From contig NC_073692.1 of NCBI RefSeq assembly GCF_029784155.1, positions 233,448,503 through 233,512,502 on the forward strand: a stretch of DNA of 64,000 bases, in the 5' to 3' direction. Under the pieces are notes generated by a model. The model was not told the DNA's origin, made no database searches, and saw nothing but the letters and a program-made list of their open reading frames with translations. The stretch comes from Uranotaenia lowii. Taxonomy: Eukaryota > Arthropoda > Insecta > Diptera > Culicidae. Positions 33,022-44,650 of the stretch are shown piece after piece (position 1 is the first letter of the stretch; each line of letters starts with the position of its first letter). The translations under genes and the position numbers were made by a program.

Positions 33022-33075
33022 TTCTCCTCCAACGAAGGTGCTGGAGCACCTGCGGGAGTCGAATGGCTCCCGCAG
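33012..33075 (+). promoter_or_regulatory. Palindrome over the pol stop and adjacent hairpin
   Basis: GGAGAATTAATTCTCC (33012-33027) is a perfect 16-bp palindrome that contains the pol stop codon. It is followed by CTGCGGGAG (33050-33058) and CTCCCGCAG (33067-33075), a perfect 9-bp stem with an 8-base loop. Such structures just after the coding region could influence termination, RNA stability or export; that role is inference. Confidence 0.5.
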
Positions 33076-34235
33076 TCCAGTTAAGTATTTTTTTTATAAT
33101 GATATTCGAAAAAACTCAGAGAATGTTTCGTCCTCCAGTTGTCGTCCACCCGGACCCGCAGGGTCGGGTCCATCCGCCGAAGAAGTTGCCAAGAGAACAC
33201 CGTTATCCACACCGAACACTACACACCTGGTTCAAGCATGAGGGCTCAACTTTCGGGGAAATGCATGGTCGATATGTGGTGTCTTGTGAATCGTTTGGTT
33301 TCCTTTTTGAATTTATGCAGATCAAGTTTGATAATCACGCACGCTGTTCGGGGGACTGATCAACCTCCAAGCAACATGCAATGTTCTTGTACCATCGCCA
33401 GAGTACGGTTTTTATCAGGTCAAACCATCAGCAATCGAAGACGGTAGAGCTCACCGTTACCTCTCCAGCCAACATCCAAGCGAAGTCTTCACAGCGACAT
33501 CACCTCGACATCTTCACGACACCAGCATCACTTCACCAATCTCAGAGCCATCGAGCGTCGTCACAGCAGCAGGGGAGGAAGCGGAGGCCTTTGGGCCTCC
33601 GTTCCAGGCAAGTCGCTTAAATGTTAATCATTTCCTATTAAAAAGCTCCCTATGATTTCATGTGGCGATTGATGAGGCGTCCGCCGTTCCCGGAAGTGGT
33701 CCCACCGATGGTCGTAACACCCCAGAGCCCGAAGGAGGTCGGAATCCGAGGCAGTCCGAGTCCAGGTCCAGAAGGTCGTCAGGGTTCAAGCCAGTCCGAG
33801 TCCGGAACCAGAAGAAGGTCCAAAGAATCCAATCCACACAGCATCGAAAGGTCCGTTCGGTGTCCCAAGCAGATAACCATATTGTAGCAGAAGACGGTGC
33901 CCACCACTGACGAAGTAGCAGCATCACAACAGTCATATACAGTCCACATCGAGGTCCTGTCTAGCCAGCAATCCAGCGTGGCACCCCAGGTCCGTTCCAG
34001 CATCGAAGCAACGAGGAGGCGAAAATGCAACGGTTGCAGTTTCAAAAATGCATCTATGCATCTATTGTGAAAATGTGAAATTGAAGAAGTTTAAGCTAAT
34101 TAATGTAGAACACAGATATAGAATTATTAGAACATAGCAGAATCCAAATTCGATTATCTAGCTAGGAGGTAAAACCTAATTCAAGAATTTTGTACATATT
34201 TTTGAAATCAGATAGATTCCAAGGCGGCCGGCGTA
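33076..34235 (+). other. BEL 3' untranslated region and polypurine-tract zone
   Basis: This 1.2-kb region is C- and G-richer than the flanks and rich in GTCCGAGTC/CCGGAACC-like words (33740-33860). Short open frames exist (33139-33447, 33662-33910) but none looks like an envelope protein. The region ends AAGGCGGCCGGCGTA directly before the 3' LTR, the likely plus-strand priming zone; it is not a pure purine run. Confidence 0.65.
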
Positions 34236-34627
34236 TGTTAAAGCCAAATTATTCTAGCCACCCTAGTTCGCTACTACTGGTCTCGTAGTACTCTACGAGA
34301 TCAGAGTAGATCCCCATTGTCTACTTAGGTAGATAAGGCACTCACGAGAAGGCCTTTCCGAACACTATTGTATACTCTAGCTAGGTTCTACTGAATAGAA
34401 GTTAGAAGAATAAAGTAGTTCCGAATACACCATCGCCGCGTTCGCTTCAATAAAACTTTGTCTTTTTACTAGTCCGCAATAAAGTGTTTTTGTGAAACCA
34501 GCAAATTGGACTTTTTAGTGACCATATCACGCGAGCGAGTTAGTGACCCCAATCCGGAGAATAACCTGCATGCAAATCGAAGTCTGGACCACGACCAAAC
34601 CCGGAATCGCCCTTATGTGCGCAAACA
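34236..34627 (+). repeat. 3' LTR of the BEL element
   Basis: It is identical to the 5' LTR except for one base (A at 34383 against C at 26640). It is followed by the target duplication ACATG. Confidence 0.95.
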
Positions 34628-35083
34628 ACATGCTTGGACGTAAAATTACGTAAATTTATGGGCAAGTCGGAATATATCCAGAAAATCTGGAATAGTCGAT
34701 AATCAAAATAAAAAGCGATACTTTTCAGCATTCGCCAGCACGATATACAGTAAAATGTACTCCTGAGAGTTTCTGATATTTGAAAAATTACCCAGCCTAA
34801 TTTAAAAAACATGATAAATCTGTTATTAGTTAAGTTTTAAAAATAAATATTAAGCCTATTCGTCCTATTCGGCCGAATATTTGGTACATCTCTAATCTCA
34901 ATATACTCTTTTTGAAGCTACCTCATGATGGTTGGTCGGCTCCTCCCAAACAACAAAGAGCCGGAAGAAAACAACACTGTTTTAAGTTCGGCTTCCGAGT
35001 GTAATCCTCTTTTTTCGCTGATCGGGCTCCACTCGTTATCCGAGTTAACACGAGCTGTAAGCAAAAACAAATAGACTTCCACC

Positions 35084-35508
35084 CAGGGTTGCCAACATTT
35101 ATTTTCAAAAATCAGGGAACTTGCTAAATAAAAATCAGGCAAAATCAGGCTTCGTAAAAGTAACGGAAATTTCGCTCAAAGTGATGATTTTTTTTGGTCA
35201 TCGCTTCACATTTTCACTCCAATATGTGTTGTGAGCCTACTTAGTTGAGTAATTCTACTGCATCAAAGCACTCGAAAGATTCCCTTCAATTCTCTTTTTA
35301 AATAAAAATTAACGGGAATCTTTCGATTGCTTTGGTTCAACCACATTTTCACTTCAACTATGGTACCTATTCCAGTTCTATTCGCAAAAATCAGGCAAAA
35401 TCAGACATATTTTCAAAAATCAGGGAAATTCAATGGCTTATCAGGTTGTCAGACAGAGCCTTGAAAAATCAGGCAACGCCTGAAAAATCAGGCCCATTGG
35501 CATCTCTG
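35084..35508. mobile_element. hAT-type MITE with CAGGGTTGCCAA ends, copy 1
   Basis: The left end CAGGGTTGCCAACAT and the inverted right end CAGAGATGCCAATGG are flanked by the exact 8-bp duplication CTTCCACC (35076-35083, 35509-35516). The interior repeats AAAATCAGG-like words many times. The 119-bp hairpin element (35223-35341) has inserted into it. A second family member is at 51967-52200. Confidence 0.88.
35223..35341. mobile_element. 119-bp hairpin element, copy 2, with a 16-bp target duplication
   Basis: Flanked by CACATTTTCACTCCAA (35207-35222) and CACATTTTCACTTCAA (35342-35357), 15 of 16 identical. The related MITE at 51967 keeps the empty site (CCACATTTTCACTTCAGC). Like copy 1 it starts near TGTTGTG.GAGCCTACTT and ends with GGAATCTTTCGATTGCTTTG. 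Its hairpin arms are more diverged than in copy 1. No A-tail is present. Confidence 0.78.
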
Positions 35509-35516
35509 CTTCCACC

Positions 35517-36312
35517 ACTCAACGCACAAAAAAGAACAACAATTTCTCCCCCGTTGTCAGTGTTGCCACATTTAAATCTTTACTCTTATTAAAAAAAAAC
35601 ACCGACAAAAATCTGCACCGAAATATGCACCAATTACAAAAAGGTCTCCAGAGCTAATATCAGAAAAACTTTTTACTGTTTATACCATTTCTGTTTTTTT
35701 TTTTTCAATTTTTCAATAATCATAATTAACTAATTATCTAAAAGGTGTTTTAAAATCTGGAAACTACTTTCAATTGTGTTATCATTTTTCATAATTGACG
35801 ACTTTCACATTAACCTGAGTTCTGTCTTTTTCTAAATGAAATGTTTAATCGATACTGTTTCTATTTCCTATTTAATTAATTTCCTAATTAATAACAGGAA
35901 TATTTTCAAGACCAAACTGATGCAACACTTTAAGAACTTATTAAACCAATAAACAACGAATCACCAAACTAGCTTTTTTTTAATTTGTATAGAATAATTG
36001 ATTTTAACTTGTTTGTATGTAGTTTAGTTTAATGTCACCTAATTTTAACTTTTAGTTTAATTTATTTTAATTTTGTTTTTTTTAACTTGTTAATACTCTT
36101 CAATTTCTTCCATCGAAAAGTGGATCTCTTAAAAGGAAAACTTTTTTCCACTGAGATTCACTGTATTTGCTTACATTTTATTACATTCTTCCGCGCTTTA
36201 AAGTTAGAATATATTGTGTTCTCAGCATGCGTAAATTTTGTGGTTTTGCTCGCGTTTTTTAATTAAATTTAACCTTTTTGCTGCCAGACATGCTGAGAAC
36301 TGAAGTGTCCAT
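35517..36312. other. AT-rich spacer
   Basis: No gene or repeat ends were recognised. It is T- and A-tract rich. Confidence 0.4.
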
Positions 36313-36368
36313 TACCAGGGGGCTCTTCCGAGCTTTTTGGTGTGGGGGAGTGTGGCGGAAAAAAAAAC
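36313..36368 (+). repeat. Second copy of the short A-tailed repeat
   Basis: GTCCATTACCAGGGGGCTC with the hairpin GCTC-TTCC-GAGC, then TTTTTGGTGTGGGGGAGTGT and an A9 run, matches the insert at 16245 apart from the hairpin loop and a few bases. The compensating loop change with conserved stem suggests an RNA structure. Confidence 0.55.
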
Positions 36369-36516
36369 GCTTTTTGTGGTCTATTTTTGTAAATATTGAA
36401 ATCTGTACTTATCTTATCCAAATATTTCAAGTCGGTCTTCTGTGTGGATAGAATCTGTACCAAAAAATATTTTAAAAACTTTTAGATAAATCTGTATTTG
36501 CTTCCATGCCCACTAG

Positions 36517-37158
36517 ACCACTACAAGCTTTGTATGGAAATTTCAAATTCTTAAACTTGTACACCTCCCATAACTTTTTGTGGTTGCTTTTGCTGCCAGA
36601 AATAGCAATAAAAATTTTGGAAGCGATCCATTCAGTCCTGAATTAGGGGAAAAGAAAATTTTTCATTCATCGCCAGAGATGTACTGAAAGTTACAAAGTA
36701 TAACTTTGGATCAAAAATATTGCTTTATTCTTACAGTGAAATTCACGTGAACAAAACACAAACAACTTGTACCCCAGAAAAGATATTCGATGTTACACAA
36801 TTTTTCACATTTTTTTTTTTCAAATATTCGCGTTTTTGAAAGCTTATTTGAAAGCTGTGTAACCGTAGGATGGAAATAAAAAATCTTTAAAATCTGCTTT
36901 GCTTATCCCGGAAATTTATTTATTTGATTGAACTTTGCAAAAACATTTCATGAAATTATTAAAAGCTCTAGCAAGCAAAGTCTGCCATTTTTTAATACTT
37001 TCGAATGTATTCAGATTTTTTATTTCGATATGGTTATTAACTTTTTTCATGAAATGCTTAGCTGCTTGTCATGTTAGAAAAAAACGATGCTTAAGAATAG
37101 TCAAAACCAAAAATCAAAGCAGCTTCATTTCAAGCTTATTTGAATTTTCTGGATGATT
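36517..37158. repeat. Dispersed ~0.7-kb repeat, copy 2
   Basis: It is homologous throughout to 19728-20422, with about 50 bp missing near 36650 where copy 1 has GTTAGCGCAACGAATTTTAA. No terminal repeats or coding sequence are obvious. Confidence 0.7.
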
Positions 37159-37969
37159 TGCCAGAAATTCAGAACACCGCGAAGAAAAAAATCAGGATTT
37201 TTTAAGACAACAGTAGATTGGTGGAAATGAAATGCAGCTCTACTTAAATTGCATAAGTGAAGGCGAAATAACGGTGTTGTAGGCGCCTTAGTTTATGCAA
37301 CAGGAGAGATAAATTTTTTTGCCGGCTTACTGTTTATATCGAAAACCATCGTTGAAATATCATCTGAACAGAAAATTATAATCGGTTTGAGAGGTTACAC
37401 TGTTTTATAACAGATTCATTTGATGTTCTTTTCATTTAACTACAAATTCAATTACAGCTTAGATTTTTTTTTTTGAAAATCAGTACAATTCAGAATATTT
37501 TAAGACTCATTTTCAAAAATTTGGACAATTCTAGCGTTCGAGACGACCTCTCAAAAATAAGAAAAAATCTTGAAAAATTTGGCCACCTCTGGCACCTCTG
37601 GTTTGGAGAGAAGCGTCTTTTCTCGTAAACGAGCCAAGAAAAAAACTGTGTTAGCTCTCAGATATATCCTCAACGCAAAGATTTTTACGGAGAAGGGAAT
37701 TCTTTTCATTAGAGGATTTGAATGTTCTCGCTCACTTTTATGTGTGGACGGACAGTCTCACTCTTGATTGTAGTGCGATTTTTCTCTCTCCGCAAAGCTA
37801 GGGGGGAGCAGCAGCGTTGCCAAATTGCAAACCGCTCAAGTCCGTAGGTTTCGAAAAATGTACTGATTTTTTCCAAAATGAAACTGAATGACATTATTTT
37901 TTGGTCGTCGGGTAGAATTTTCATCTATCCGCAGAATCCCTATAATTTTTTAGAAAATCTGTAGGACAT
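37159..37969. other. No gene recognised
   Basis: AT-rich sequence with a somewhat more complex patch at about 37600-37860. No features were identified. Confidence 0.4.
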
Positions 37970-39315
37970 GCGTGGAGTGTAGGTAACATCGGATGCCAGC
38001 CATACAAACTCACGTAAAGCTTGACGGTTTCCCAAGCATAGGCTGCAAACTTGTCAATTTGAATGTCATATCCACTTGATATAGCTTCAAAGATTATCTT
38101 GAGTCTGTTGAAAGTAAGTATATATTTTAAGGAAAATTTTATATGAATATTTTTTTCTTACCTGTGAATAAGTTTTGCATTTACTCCTGTGATTAATGCA
38201 GCTTTTTTGACGTTGGATGACAAATTTCTCGGCATGTTTTCATTATTTGTATTACCAACACCAGCTTTAGGCATATTCACCAATAATCCCAATGTGCAAA
38301 ATAAGTTAAAAAAATTTCGATGCGAGCATGTAATATAGACAACCCAAATTTGTATGGCGACTTTTTTCTTCGACAAATTATTAAAATCTTTTGATGTCTC
38401 ACCGCAGATGTAACATTTCATGGTTGAACTTGTTCCAGTAACCGCGTTACAAACCTTTCCATCAACCATAGTGGGAACCATTTTATGACCGATTTTTGGG
38501 TTCTCTCCCGTGGACAAATTAATTTCAGTTTGGATTTGACTGTCTATTTGAGCTTGTATGTATCCAATTTCCTCATTTGTGATATCACTCGTTTTGCAAA
38601 TAAACCTCAGCTGTATTGGGCGACAAAATCTTGGTAAAGATGGTGCTTGATTTGGGCACACGACTTTTTGTTGGCCAACTTTTTGTTTTTTTTCTTGTTT
38701 CGATTATAGTCGTTTTTTCATTTTTATGCTATTAGCATCACTGCTTAAACATTCATCAGGATATTGAGCTATTCGCATTGCTGTGTGATCAAGTAATGAT
38801 TGTAATTTTATTTCAACACATTACACATGTCTCTATTACAATAGATGAATTTTCTGGAGGGTAGCATCTTGTTCTGGCATTTTAAAAAGAAATAGCAAAG
38901 AATAGCAAGGATATATGGGCTTATTAGATTCGTAAATGATGTTGTTGATGATGTGTTTTCGTTAAATTCGCCCCGTCAAAAATCGCTAAAGCCTGTTCTA
39001 CTGAGTGTTTTTAAATTTTTTTTCAGCATTCTTATACAGTTTTTTTCGATAGCTTTTGATAGGGTGTTAGATTTTTTAACTTGTTCTGTTGCCCCTAGCT
39101 CTCTGGCTCATATGCGCTGCATAGCATTTCTCTACTGTGGAATTCTCTCTCAGATCTTTAGTTTTGCGCTTTTTACTACGTTTGCTTGATTTGGAAAAAT
39201 CTTTTATTGTTCGACCATCAACTGAATGTTCACGTGCAGCCCGTACCTTAATCGTTGAACCAATTCTTGTTGGCACGCACAAAACCTGTCTTTTTTCCGT
39301 GAAGAAATTGTCCAT
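37970..39315 (-). pseudogene. Transib/RAG1-like transposase remnant with one short intron
   Basis: The best-preserved part (38162-38661, minus) reads RFCRPIQLRFICKTSD, then KMVPTMVDGKVCNAV and TSSTMKCYICGETSKDFNNL, then PKAGVGNTN and ALITGVNAKLIHR. A 57-bp intron (38161 down to 38105, GTAAG...TTTCAACAG) is followed in frame by LKIIFEAISSGYDI, FAAYAWETVKLYVSLYGWHP and LPTLHA, where the copy ends (37970). The motif order resembles Transib transposases, the relatives of RAG1; the VDGKVCN Asp may be a catalytic acidic residue and CYIC part of the zinc region. The upstream frame 39076-39315 (SKRSKKRKTKDLREN) may be its N-terminus, with decayed sequence between and no first catalytic Asp seen. The family call is from memory of motifs. 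Truncated and dead. Confidence 0.6.
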
Positions 39316-39319
39316 CTTT

Positions 39320-41069
39320 TTTTAGATCAGTTTTAAAATGACTAAGCTGATGTTTTAACTTATGACAAAAATTCGAAAGATAATTTATCATTTCAATAAG
39401 CTATTCTTCCATGAAAATCAGTCTATTATCGATTGAGGGATCATCACTTGTCAAAAATCTGCTGAGAAGTTCATTCTTGGAAAATGTCCAGGAAAATCCA
39501 ACTGAATCTGCAGAAATTACGTCGAGATGGTTTCAATCAATCAAATAGGATAGAAGAGGGTTAAAAAGGTTACTTATTGAAGTGGATGTTTAATGAAAAC
39601 CGTCACAGTTTAGCAGTCGCTTGCCAAAAAGATCGCCTGATCTGGAACAATCCATTTTAGGCACTTGATGATAATCGATGATTGGCAATACTTTGAAATG
39701 GATAACTTTTGATCGAACCGACAACCGTTACCGTCATCGATTAGTATCGATCATACGATTACGAATCGACGACAAGCTGTCTGGACAACTCGGAAAGGCA
39801 GCATCAATTCGCACATTTAGCGGTTCTTTTTAAACGATAAACACGCTGTATCGAAAACATTTGATTCGAAGGTTTTTTAATAATTAAATAATCAAAATCG
39901 ATTCTGAAATCTGTTGATCAAGTTATAGCCTTAAAACAGACTAATTTATGGAAATTTACCGATCTTGAAAAACTGCAATTGTCACCCACTATTGCAATTC
40001 CGTAAGTGCATCGCCTACCCAATTAGCGATTCATCGCACGCCTAGATAGATGCAATATAAGTACTAAGCGGCCGGCGATCGCTAAACTTGGTCCAACACA
40101 CTTCTATATGAACGCATATGCATTCCGAACTGAAGCGTACAGACGGCACTTTATGCAACCAGAAAATGCAAATATTTGTTTCTGCGTCTGGCGTCGTCGT
40201 TTCGTTATGGACATTTCTGTTAAGATTGGTTTCCTTGATAATAAAATATATATGAGCCTGGTATACATATGAAAAGCAGATATCAAAATGATGATGACGG
40301 TGATGACTGGGCAAGAGCAACAAAAACCTTCCACGTTGCTGCAACGTGTTACATCAAGAGAGTTGTGGTGGTTGCATTGAAGTGCATTATTGCAAGCAAC
40401 GAGTGCAAGTGAACAGCTACTATAAATATGCCTAGTATAGATAGTGCAGCTGTTATCGAATGGAACGCAGCGATTTCGAGTGGCTGCACGAGTGCTATTT
40501 TCATGGGTTAGTTTGTTCTTTAGTATAAAAATAACTGCTTCTATCACCCTACTGGACAAACTTTTATAAAAACCTGCAATTAATATGATTAGAGAGTTAA
40601 GATATGTTCTTTAGTTTGTTTGGTTAGCAATAAAGAAGACGATCCTTCAAACCTTGTTCATATACTTATATTAGTATAACTGTGAAACAACTTCCCCAGC
40701 ACGATAACGCACTTTCCACATGAGCTAAAGTAAATATAAAAAAAGTTATCTACGGCAAACAGCGGCGTGTCTTATCAATTAGCATCTACAAAAGACGCGA
40801 AATGTGGCTAGCACGGTGTGATAATGGGCTTCCAAATTCGAAAACAAAATCCTACCCAAAGTGGATTTGTCAATTGCTTAAAAAGCGACGGCGACGACGC
40901 TTCCTTTATTTTATCGCTCAAGTGAAAGTGATAATTTTTGGTTGCTTTTATTACGGGTTTCAGTATGATACCGTTGACTTTTACTTAAATGACTCAGATA
41001 GTTTTTGAAACACCTGTGTGTGTCTTCTGTTCAATCCTCTTCAATTTTTTTTTTAAATTTATTTATTTA
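39320..41069. other. Less repetitive block with a possible TATA promoter
   Basis: From about 39600 to 40950 I see no repeat ends. Palindromic ATCGAT-type words cluster near 39670-39750. Frames such as 40104-40559 (minus) are not recognised. A TATA-like CTATAAATATG lies at 40420-40430. Confidence 0.35.
40420..40460 (+). promoter_or_regulatory. Candidate TATA core promoter
   Basis: CTATAAATATG (40420-40430) is a strong insect TATA match. About 30 bases downstream lies GCAGCTGTTATCG, where a start site would fall, and an ATG follows at 40460. No coding sequence can be confirmed downstream, and such matches arise by chance in AT-rich DNA. Confidence 0.22.
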
Positions 41070-41983
41070 GGGGAAAGGTTTCCTAAATGGGCCTATCGGG
41101 TTAAATGACCCTACGGCCGTTTGACGAAATGGCTGACAAGACAACATATTTAATCAATGCATGTTGAGGGTGATACGCTTTGAACATAACGCTAGGAAGA
41201 ATTTTATGAATAAACCAACTCAAAAATTTTTAAAAATTCATACAAGGTTTTGATACCTTTTGATGTAATATTTTGACTTTTGAAAATTATACGTAAAGAA
41301 GCTCAAAACAAAAAGTTGGGTGGTTTTTGTTTCTTATTCAAATGAACCTTATAAGTAAAACAAATTTAAGCTTTTTTGATGGTTTCATAATGATGGGAAA
41401 GTAAAATAAGAGAGTGTTTTTGTATGCCCCCATCATGTTTGTAAAATGCCGCTACCCTAAAATAACAGGTTAAATAGAATAAATATATGATTTTAATCAT
41501 TAAAACTTCAAATCTAAGCTCTAATGAGGATCCTAAGAGCAAATCGAAGATCTCATAACAGATTTGATAAAATTTATCTTAGGAATGAAATTCCTCCATA
41601 TGATGGCAACCCTAAATTTTGTTTATTCCATAAAGTTATAAAAGACATAGATTTTTATAAAACTTCAGCTTTGTCGTGTGGAAGTTATCAGTTTCTAGCA
41701 TTTCCAATAAAATTATACGGAAGTTTTGCCAAAAAACAAAAATTTTACCTAAAACAAAAATAGGCGCGTTTAGCCCGTACTGTTTGAGGTTCGGCAATTT
41801 TGACAACAGTTTTAATAAAATCAATTTCTCAAAAACGGAAGCAGATTTCAACAAAAAAAATTACTCCAATGTATAGAAAACAGATGTCTGCTCATGTGTA
41901 TATAGTTTTTGTGAACATATTCGATGTAATATTTGATTAAATCAGTATTCCGCTTAATAGGCGCATATAGCCCGCTCCTCCCC
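41070..41983. mobile_element. TA-flanked element with GGGGA(A/G)-type ends
   Basis: The left end GGGGAAAGGTTTCCTAAATGG... and the inverted right end GGGGAGGAGCGGGCTATATG... are imperfect inverted repeats, both next to TA (41068-41069, 41984-41985). Phrases GGGCCTATCGGG and AGGCGC.T.TAGCCCG recur inside (about 41090, 41762 and 41959). No transposase was recognised. Confidence 0.5.
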
Positions 41984-42349
41984 TATTTGGTAACAAATCA
42001 TCGGATGTTGATCCCAAATTGTACTAACAATAAAATGGAGGTGTTAATTTAGCAGAGATTTAAAACCATTATTTCTATTTAATGATGAAATTCAAATTAT
42101 TATTCCTTTTATGAAAAAAAATCAGTGATTTCAGAATACTTGGGGAAATCATCAAAAATAAGGCCGGAACAAATTTGAAGTTCTTCTTTTGTCACTTGGA
42201 GTTAAAACATCAAAATATAAAGAAGAGGAACAAAAGAAGAATTTAATTTTTTAACGAACACACGCATATAGGTTATCTGTAAAACTTCATGTTTCTTTCA
42301 AGAGATCTAAATTCTAATTAAGACTAAACCGTACATATTTCAAGGATAT

Positions 42350-42468
42350 AATGGCTAGCATCCACCAGCCCACAGAAAGAGTACTATGTATAACGTGACC
42401 GAAGTTCGATCTCATGACATTTTGCTTAGAAGACTTCAACGCTATCTTCTAGGCTACGGTCGACAGCC
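42350..42468 (-). mobile_element. tRNA-derived SINE-like copy 2
   Basis: The minus strand has an A-box match TAGCCTAGAAGATAGCG, a B-box-like GAGATCGAACT, and the body ACATAGTACT...GTGGGCTGGTGG...GCTAGCCAT shared with 17938-18047. It keeps the longer head, so it is the better copy for defining the family. Confidence 0.6.
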
Positions 42469-42712
42469 TAATTTAAAATCAAGCAAAAAAATATCACACG
42501 TGGATAGCTTGTTGTTTTAGAATTTATTATACACAAAATAATCTTCAAAAAACATTTACAAAATAGTGGCTCCAGAGAGTAAGGAAAAGGGGGTTAACTT
42601 ATCATTATCATGAACACGACTGTATGTTTGCTGTGTATATCTACGTTTTGAAAATAAGTCAATCGCACGGGAGTCACAAGTGATTTTTTTTATTAATAAG
42701 TATTTTCATTAA

Positions 42713-43756
42713 CCCTCGTCCGCCCCAGAAATTTTTACCTGTTACAGTCCTTGGAGTGGCAATTTGACACACCCGACCAGTATATCTCTCTTATTTCTCA
42801 ACCTATTTTTACAAAATTTATAACTTTGAAAACTTCGTAATGTAGTTCAAATATGTTTTTCATACATTATTCACCTGCAACACTTCAGTTTTCCGTTATT
42901 CAAAGTCTAAAAAAAAAATCTGAAAAATATGCTTCGGAAAAAAGCTGTAGATCATCTAAAAAATGCTCGAAAAAAAATTAACTTATTATCACACACAAGA
43001 AAGTAAAGGCGAATCTACCAAGCAGGCCTTTCTAATAAAATAAATTAAATTGAACAGAAGAAAGCTAAAGTCAGAAGCTGTGCGTTGCATAAAACGATAT
43101 ATTTTTTCGAATCTTATTAAGATCATGACCACAAAAAAATTCAAAAAGGGGTGTAAAAACCGTACTTTTTAATCAATGAACCGTCAAATTTGTTAAGTCT
43201 CACCAGATAAATTTTGAAAGAATGATTGAAAAATTGACGTAATTTGTCACATTTTAGTCTATTTGGATTGCCTAAATACGAAACAAAGAATTTTTGGTGA
43301 ATTATCAAAAGTAGCTGTTTTTTTTTACTTTTTGTCAATTTGCAATTTCTTAGATTTTTTGGCACTTATATTCATCAGAAAACCAATTTCATATCGATTC
43401 TAGTGCTGTAATTTCACAAGTGCTTTATAAATTTCAAAAAAAAAAAAAATATTCTTATGTGCAACGTTTATCTTCTTACTTCAGCTTTCTTGAACACTAA
43501 GTGATTTTTGAGCATTCCGTAGCTTCCTTTTTTTCCGTAGCAGTCTTTTTTCCAAAGCATATTTTTCTTCTTCTTTTTCTTAGACTTTGAATAACGAAAA
43601 ACTGAAGTGTTGTAGGTGAGTAATTTCAGAAAAACGTATTTACATAAGTTATATTACAAGGTTTCCAAAACTATAAATTTTGTAAAAATCGACTGAGAAA
43701 CAATAGAGACACAGCGATTTTAAGCGGGGAGTGTCAAATTTATACTCAAGGTCTTA
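42713..43756. mobile_element. TTAA-flanked foldback element (TTTGACAC family)
   Basis: TTAA borders both sides (42709-42712, 43757-43760). From the ends inward the two arms share, in inverted order, CTTGGAGTGGCAATTTGACAC, TTTTTACAAAATTTATA, AACTTCGTAATGTA-like and CACCTGCAACACTTCAGTTT. The right end is about 35 bases shorter than the left. A family relative lies at 60294-62765. No coding sequence is recognised. Confidence 0.6.
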
Positions 43757-43868
43757 TTAAGGAGTTTTTTTTCTGGACTTTCAGGGTGCGTCCATAAAAA
43801 AGTAAAGATGCAAAATTAAAGATTTCAAGAATTCATTGTGGCTCCCCGAAGAACTTTTTTATTTGGAT

Positions 43869-44203
43869 GGTCCCGAATAAAATGACAAACGCTATTCTAG
43901 TTCAAATAACACAACAGAAAAATTGTGAAGACATTATTTTCAGTCTTTTGAAAGTTATCATTCATCAAGTTTAAAATTATGAATTTGTCCCAAAACGATT
44001 TTGCAAATTTCAAAGATTTGTTCCTTGAGGATTGGTTCCTTGGTCCCGAATAAAATGACAAACGCTATTTTAATTCAAATAACACAACAGAAAAATTGTG
44101 AAGACATTATTTTCAGTCTTTTGAAAGTTATCATTCATCAAGTTTAAAATTATGAATTTGTCCCAAAACGATTTTGCAAATTTCAAAGATTTGTTCCTTG
44201 AGG
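43869..44203 (+). repeat. Recent 173-bp tandem duplication
   Basis: GGTCCCGAATAAAATGACAA starts two almost identical units at 43869 and 44042 that both run to GATTTGTTCCTTGAGG. I see only two base differences (near 43900 versus 44073), so the duplication is recent. Confidence 0.9.
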
Positions 44204-44650
44204 GAAGGAGGACGTTTCTGATCGTTGAAAAATATGAACTCTACTGGAATCTCACGAGATGTCGAAAAAACATGATTTTCCAAAAACTACTCTTTTCTGA
44301 AATACATTTGAGTAAATATAATTTTCGCACTTTTTTTGCTAATCTTCTTCAAGAAATTGAAGACATGAGAAAAAAAAATCAGTATTAAAGATACAATAGA
44401 TGCGTTTCCGAAATAACTTACATGCATATAAGGTTTGAAAACCAGGAAAACAAATGCCATATATGACTAGCCTGAAACTCTTAAAAACCTTATTTTTATG
44501 ACAATTCATATACATAGGATGTTCCTTTAGCTAAAATAGTTCATAGAAAGTAATAAAATATGGAGAAATGAAATGTTTATAAAATTGAATTCTCAAGAAA
44601 ACTTCCATCTTTGTATACTGCGAACACTTCAAAAATGTTGTAGTTCAGAA

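Larger units (their letters stand above)
26493..34627 (+). mobile_element. BEL/Pao LTR retrotransposon, nearly intact, 8135 bp
   Basis: Two 392-bp LTRs (26493-26884 and 34236-34627) start TG and end CA and are flanked by the identical 5-bp duplication ACATG (26488-26492, 34628-34632). They differ at one position only (C at 26640, A at 34383), so the insertion is recent. The order LTR, tRNA primer-binding site, gag, protease, RT, RNase H, integrase, 3' untranslated region, LTR is that of BEL/Pao elements. The pol frame is fully open; gag is split by a frameshift near 28030-28065. No env-like frame with a signal peptide or membrane segment is visible downstream of pol. Confidence 0.97.

Noticed and set aside
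33139..33910. An envelope-like third gene in the BEL element
   Set aside because: The short frames lack a signal peptide, membrane segment or cysteine pattern, and are of low-complexity composition.
40104..40559. A 151-codon minus-strand gene with many cysteines
   Set aside because: No recognisable domain, no clear promoter on that strand, and a plus-strand TATA-like site lies within it.
43869..44203. CRISPR-like direct repeats
   Set aside because: Two long adjacent units without spacers, in eukaryotic DNA; a plain tandem duplication.
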